DNA of 64,000 nt from Cyclobacteriaceae bacterium. GTDB taxonomy: Bacteria > Bacteroidota > Bacteroidia > Cytophagales > Cyclobacteriaceae. The stretch spans positions 219,612 to 283,611 of the forward strand of contig JANQOR010000034.1 in NCBI GenBank assembly GCA_028285685.1, given 5' to 3'. A program made the translations under genes and the position numbers. The notes beneath the pieces are model-generated. The model searched no databases. It saw only the letters and a program-made list of their open reading frames with translations, and was not told where the DNA came from. Positions 60,364 to 64,000 of the stretch are shown piece after piece. Within the stretch, counting starts at the first letter, position 1, and each line of letters starts with the position of its first letter.

Positions 60364-61770
60364 ATGAAAGCGCGAAATTTTCTAGCAGGCATTTTATCCA
60401 TATTTAGCACAATTGCTATCGCCCAGGGAGGCCAACCCGTCGATATGCAATGGCTCACTGGTGACCAGCCCAAATTGTTGACATCTATGGCCAATTCTCC
60501 TGTCTCACAAGAGACACTAAATGGAACCAGTCTAAGTGTTGGTACATTGTTAGGCGGATGGCACGCGCAAGGAGTAGGACAATATGGTGATTATGTATAT
60601 GTGGCGTTCAGTGACGGAAAACTTCTGGACGCAAAGACAATCGCCACACAAAAAGAACAATCTCAAGTCTATGGAAAGCTTTGGATTTACAATACCAAAA
60701 CAAACCAGGGTGAGCTCAAAGACTTGGTTAAGGGATACGCCCACCCATGTTCCATCCAGGTAAGTGGAAAGTACCTTACAGTTACCATAGAAGCTGCATA
60801 TGGTACAAATCAAGAAATTGGTATTGAGCGAGAGGAAAAGTCCATGTTCCTCATATATGATCTTGAACAGGACCCCAATTGTTCGGTAGAAGTAGCACGG
60901 ATCACGCAAGATGACGTGAACTCAGCTGGCGCTGGACTCGCATTCAGTCCCCAAAAGAAATGCTGGTACCTGTTTGCAGACCAGGATTACAAAGACCCAA
61001 ACAAAAGAGGGGTTGTTATCTATAAGACTGCCAACGAGAACATCGACTCATGGCAAAAGGAGCCCATCGCAAAATATCCCAGGCTCGGAACCGGTGCCGG
61101 GGTTAGTTTGATCACCGCCTCTGACAATTCCATTTGGGGTCTTTTCTATGATAAGTCGAAGGCACCATTGCCACACTTTTCAGGAATGGAATTAGGAGCT
61201 GATGAAGTAAAATTATTTAAGTTGATCGAGCCGAATGGGACGCTTGTTCAGAGTCGTGATGTGTATTCGCAGGTGGTCGCTATTAGCAATCCTTCTGTGA
61301 AGACCGCTGGTGAACTGCTAGCGAACGAACCGGGAATGCGCTTTGGCGCTACGATTCGAAATGAAGGAGGGAATCTCGAACTTCTCACCTGTCAGCGAAA
61401 CATGACCAGCAATTTCAAAATAAATCGCACCCGGCTTGAACTAGGAGATCGGTCACAGATCAAGTTTGTGAACTTTGCAAAGGCTAGAGGCGAAATAAAG
61501 ATCTCATCTGTATCAAGCCCGTCACAAAGCACAAAAGCACAAAAAATGATCAATCAAGGGTGGAATGGTTTTCTGCCTTCACCGATAAAAGCAGATGTGA
61601 ACTACATGACACTCAAAAAGAGTTTTAGAAGTTTGCCCAAATGGCAGGATGCTGTTGATAAGCAAACAAGTGCGCCGTTGGTACTCTTTTATCTCGAAGG
61701 AGGCGGTGACGTTAAAGGTTCCGTGCAAGAATTCGTTGCGAGCAAACACACAGACGAGCGTATCAACTAG
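60364..61770 (+). CDS. Secreted protein of unknown function, possibly beta-propeller
   Basis: A 468-residue protein with a signal peptide (MKARNFLAGILSIFSTIAIAQ). The body has regularly spaced strands typical of a propeller-like sensor or binding protein: YVYVAFSDGKLLDA, KLWIYNTKTNQGELKDLV, MFLIYDLEQDPNCSVEVARIT, SLITASDNSIWGLFYD. There is no T9SS sorting domain or catalytic motif. I do not recognise the family. It stands between small genes without operon partners. Confidence 0.72.
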   Translation: MKARNFLAGILSIFSTIAIAQGGQPVDMQWLTGDQPKLLTSMANSPVSQETLNGTSLSVGTLLGGWHAQGVGQYGDYVYVAFSDGKLLDAKTIATQKEQSQVYGKLWIYNTKTNQGELKDLVKGYAHPCSIQVSGKYLTVTIEAAYGTNQEIGIEREEKSMFLIYDLEQDPNCSVEVARITQDDVNSAGAGLAFSPQKKCWYLFADQDYKDPNKRGVVIYKTANENIDSWQKEPIAKYPRLGTGAGVSLITASDNSIWGLFYDKSKAPLPHFSGMELGADEVKLFKLIEPNGTLVQSRDVYSQVVAISNPSVKTAGELLANEPGMRFGATIRNEGGNLELLTCQRNMTSNFKINRTRLELGDRSQIKFVNFAKARGEIKISSVSSPSQSTKAQKMINQGWNGFLPSPIKADVNYMTLKKSFRSLPKWQDAVDKQTSAPLVLFYLEGGGDVKGSVQEFVASKHTDERIN

Positions 61771-61830
61771 ATATTGAGGAATTTTATTTTTTGGCTGTAA
61801 CAAAATTGCCAGTCCATCCCTCAGTTAGCT

Positions 61831-62238
61831 ATGGGGATGAATGCTAAAGCCAAAGCCACATTTTTAGTACTCGTACTTATTCAGGCCTTGCATTCCATCG
61901 AGGAGTACTATGGAAAATTGTGGGAAGTTTTTCCTCCAGCCACTTACGTATGCAGCCTTGTTTCGGATGATCTCGTTTTTGGTTTCCTAGTGATCAATGT
62001 TGGGTTATTTGCTTTCGGAATTCTGGGCTACATATTCTTGGTGAGAACAGGTAGTCATTTTGGTCCTTTCCTGGCGTGGTTCTGGATTATTATCGAAGTG
62101 GCAAATGGAATTGTCCACCCTGCTTGGTCTATTGACGAAGGAGGATACACACCAGGTGTGCTTACTGCTCCTTTTCTTCTGATCACGAGTATTTACCTGA
62201 TAAAGCTTATGGCGAAGAATTCGGAAAGTCAAACGTAA
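61831..62238 (+). CDS. HXXEE domain-containing membrane protein
   Basis: A 135-residue protein with four predicted membrane spans. The defining HSIEEYYGKLWE (HxxEE) lies at about residues 21-25, and a later NGIVHPAWSIDEGGYTPGV carries the second conserved His. The family is unnamed beyond this motif; a metal-dependent activity is possible but not shown. An ATG two codons later is an alternative start. Confidence 0.88.
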   Translation: MGMNAKAKATFLVLVLIQALHSIEEYYGKLWEVFPPATYVCSLVSDDLVFGFLVINVGLFAFGILGYIFLVRTGSHFGPFLAWFWIIIEVANGIVHPAWSIDEGGYTPGVLTAPFLLITSIYLIKLMAKNSESQT

Positions 62239-62298
62239 GCACCGATCGAGCTACGTTAATGATGCTCGGGGCAACAAGTGCAGATGGCAAAATCTTTA

Positions 62299-62306
62299 TA
62301 GGTTTG
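62299..62306 (+). promoter_or_regulatory. Promoter -7 box of the FAD/Fe-S oxidoreductase gene
   Basis: TAGGTTTG matches TAnnTTTG and ends 4 nt before the ATG at 62311, again predicting a leaderless transcript. No -33 TTTG is evident. Confidence 0.4.
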
Positions 62307-62310
62307 AAGC

Positions 62311-64000
62311 ATGAACTTCACCAAGCTGCACAACCAATTAGATGGAGAAGTAACCGATAGCAACGCCATCCGTCATATTTATGCTACCGATGCCTCAGCC
62401 TACCGTGAAGTTCCCAGGGCCGTAGCATTTCCAAAGTCAGCGAGCGACATCCAAAAGCTGGTCCATTTTGCTACTGAAAACAAAACGTCACTGATTCCAA
62501 GAACTGCCGGAACATCCCTGGCTGGCCAGGTCGTCGGCGATGGCGTTGTTGTGGACGTATCTAAACATTTGACCGAGATTCTTGAAATCAATACAGAGGA
62601 GGAGTGGGTGCGTGTTCAGCCAGGGATTGTGCGCGACGAGCTCAACCGGGCGCTGGCACCTTATGGATATTTATTTGGTCCGGAGACCTCCACAGCAAAC
62701 CGAGCCATGATCGGGGGGATGATTGGAAACAATTCCTGTGGCTCTAATTCAGTTGTTTATGGAAGTACGCGTGAACACTTACTCGAAGTAGAGGTTGTTC
62801 TGTCAAATGGTGAAAAGGCAATTTTCTCTTCTAAGGAGGAACTAGGGGCACCGAATGAGTTTGAAAATACGCTTTACGAGTCGATCGAATCGATATTAAA
62901 TGTCCCTGAAAATCGAGATAGAATAAAGGCCAATTTTCCCAAGCCTAATATTCCAAGGAGAAATACCGGCTATGCACTTGACCTGCTTGCAGAGATGAAA
63001 CCCTTTAATCCAAAGGGCAACAATTTCAATTTCTGTTCATTGATTGCAGGTTCAGAAGGGACTTTAGCGGTCGTTACTGGTGCTAAATTGAAACTAACAA
63101 AGTTGCCGCCATCTCATCGTCGATTGGTTTGTATCCATTGTAATAGTATAGATGAAGCGCTACGCGCCAACCTGGTCGCCCTGCAATTTCAGCCGCATGC
63201 CTGCGAACTCATGGATCACTACATTTTCGAAGCGACCAAGAGGAATTTGGCTCAGCGGGAAAATCGATTCTTCATCGAAGGTGATCCAGTGGCAATCCTG
63301 GTGGTAGAGTTCATTCGCGATTCGGAAGATGCTGTTGATATCGTGGTTTTGAACATGTTAGCAGATCTGGGACAAAAGAGGCTGGGTTATGCCTATCCCG
63401 TTGTTTCGGGAGAAGATATGGCTAAAGTTTGGGAGCTGAGAAAAGCAGGTCTTGGATTGCTTTCCAATGTACCTGGCGATGAGAAACCAGTTCCGGTCAT
63501 CGAAGACACGGCCGTCGATGTTGGGGAACTCCCCGAATATATTGCTGAGTTCAACCAAATTTTAAAGAAGTATGACCTATACAGTGTCCACTACGCCCAT
63601 GCTGGAACTGGAGAGCTGCACCTTCGTCCTATTATTAATTTAAAATCCGAGGAAGGAATAAAGCTATTCAGGGTCATTGCACAAGAAATAGCGGATTTGG
63701 TAAAAAAATACAAAGGCTCGCTTTCGGGAGAGCATGGGGACGGTAGGTTGCGCGGGGAGTTCATTCCTCAAATGATCGGTAAGGAAAACTACGCTTTATT
63801 AAAGCAGGTAAAGAATGCCTGGGATCCACACAATATTTTCAATCCAGGCAAGATCGTTGATACAGCTCCTATGGATACGTCATTGCGGTATGAGAAAGGA
63901 CAAGAAACAAGGGAGTTTGAAACGATCCTGGATTTCTCACAGAATCAGGGAATTCTCCGCTCTGCCGAGCTGTGCAATGGTTCTGGTGACTGTCGAAAAT
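62311..64000 (+). CDS. FAD-linked oxidase fused to an Fe-S domain, D-lactate dehydrogenase/glycolate oxidase-like (partial, cut by window end)
   Basis: Open from ATG 62311 to the right edge (563 codons, no stop). The FAD-binding PCMH domain has IPRTAGTSLAGQVVGDGVVVD and GGMIGNNSCGSNSVVYG. The FAD-linked oxidase C-terminal domain has VHYAHAGTGELHLRP and the signature GSLSGEHGDGRLRGEFI, ending NIFNPGKIVD. The last visible residues, LCNGSGDCRK, begin a 4Fe-4S ferredoxin-like domain, so the whole gene should be the long FAD/Fe-S type (about 950-1000 residues with CCG domains). It oxidises a D-2-hydroxy acid, likely D-lactate, feeding electrons to the respiratory chain. Confidence 0.93.
   Translation, partial: MNFTKLHNQLDGEVTDSNAIRHIYATDASAYREVPRAVAFPKSASDIQKLVHFATENKTSLIPRTAGTSLAGQVVGDGVVVDVSKHLTEILEINTEEEWVRVQPGIVRDELNRALAPYGYLFGPETSTANRAMIGGMIGNNSCGSNSVVYGSTREHLLEVEVVLSNGEKAIFSSKEELGAPNEFENTLYESIESILNVPENRDRIKANFPKPNIPRRNTGYALDLLAEMKPFNPKGNNFNFCSLIAGSEGTLAVVTGAKLKLTKLPPSHRRLVCIHCNSIDEALRANLVALQFQPHACELMDHYIFEATKRNLAQRENRFFIEGDPVAILVVEFIRDSEDAVDIVVLNMLADLGQKRLGYAYPVVSGEDMAKVWELRKAGLGLLSNVPGDEKPVPVIEDTAVDVGELPEYIAEFNQILKKYDLYSVHYAHAGTGELHLRPIINLKSEEGIKLFRVIAQEIADLVKKYKGSLSGEHGDGRLRGEFIPQMIGKENYALLKQVKNAWDPHNIFNPGKIVDTAPMDTSLRYEKGQETREFETILDFSQNQGILRSAELCNGSGDCRK

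Noticed and set aside
1-64000. tRNA, rRNA, CRISPR arrays, prophage or transposase genes
   Set aside because: Reading all gaps and both strands showed no T-loop-like tRNA signatures, repeat-spacer arrays or transposase/integrase motifs.

Overview
The window looks like chromosomal DNA of a Bacteroidota bacterium, most likely a Cytophagales member (Roseivirga/Fulvivirga-like; genus not resolvable by eye). The grounds are: many FtsX/MacB-type permeases without a fused ATPase, two of them coupled to PadR regulators; a type IX secretion (T9SS) C-terminal sorting domain; DUF5916, DUF4097, YHS, HXXEE and CPBP families; an ECF sigma/anti-sigma pair; promoters resembling the Bacteroidota -7 box TAnnTTTG; and almost no Shine-Dalgarno sequences. 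No rRNA, tRNA, CRISPR, prophage or classical insertion sequence was recognised.

Layout. 1-2.8 kb: a permease cut by the left edge, with its PadR regulator. 2.9-8.3 kb: a large LRR/Ig/cohesin/dockerin-like T9SS cargo protein, a secreted protein made of two copies of one unknown domain, and a DUF559 gene framed by inverted repeats. 8.4-15.3 kb: glnS, a MOSC protein, then a left-going exported set (penicillin-acylase-type lipoprotein, haem c/copper monooxygenase-like lipoprotein, tandem lipocalin-like protein). 15.5-24.2 kb: three tandem FtsX permeases, the first two a duplication of the whole transcription unit, then a membrane AraC regulator. 24.3-29.3 kb: small metabolic and unknown genes, a divergent GGGP-synthase-like protein, dinB and an ArsR/SRPBCC operon. 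29.3-36.2 kb: DUF5916 barrel, MBL hydrolase, thioesterase, Lgt-like protein, lipid kinase, threonine dehydratase. 36.3-41.4 kb: polA with a ParDE-type toxin-antitoxin pair directly in front of it, YHS and SnoaL-like proteins, and an AraC regulator with two HTH regions. 41.5-44.4 kb: mnmD, ispF, a MarR regulator with a four-cysteine tail, a secreted unknown protein and a mini-thioredoxin. 44.5-50.8 kb: a second PadR/permease module, IMPase, rsmI, a lipoprotein, pterin dehydratase, DUF493. 51-58.9 kb: a PpiD-like protein lacking its parvulin domain, a bile-acid symporter family protein, DinB-like, CPBP protease, and an ECF sigma/HEAT anti-sigma/double DUF4097 operon. 59-64 kb: HAD phosphatase, membrane and secreted unknowns, HXXEE protein, and an FAD/Fe-S oxidoreductase cut by the right edge.

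The most interesting candidate system is at 42.6-44.4 kb. The MarR-type regulator carries a C-terminal Cys4 cluster. A 21-bp palindrome (half-site TTAGTTAGGA) lies in front of its own gene, in front of the secreted unknown protein and in front of the mini-thioredoxin. This predicts a small thiol-, metal- or Fe-S-sensing regulon that also takes in ispF and mnmD, which are translationally coupled to marR. Other notable points are the double-HTH AraC protein, the PPIase-less PpiD homologue, the DUF559 cassette, the duplicated permease units and several promoters that sit almost on the start codon.

All family assignments come from reading motifs by eye; no database search was run.
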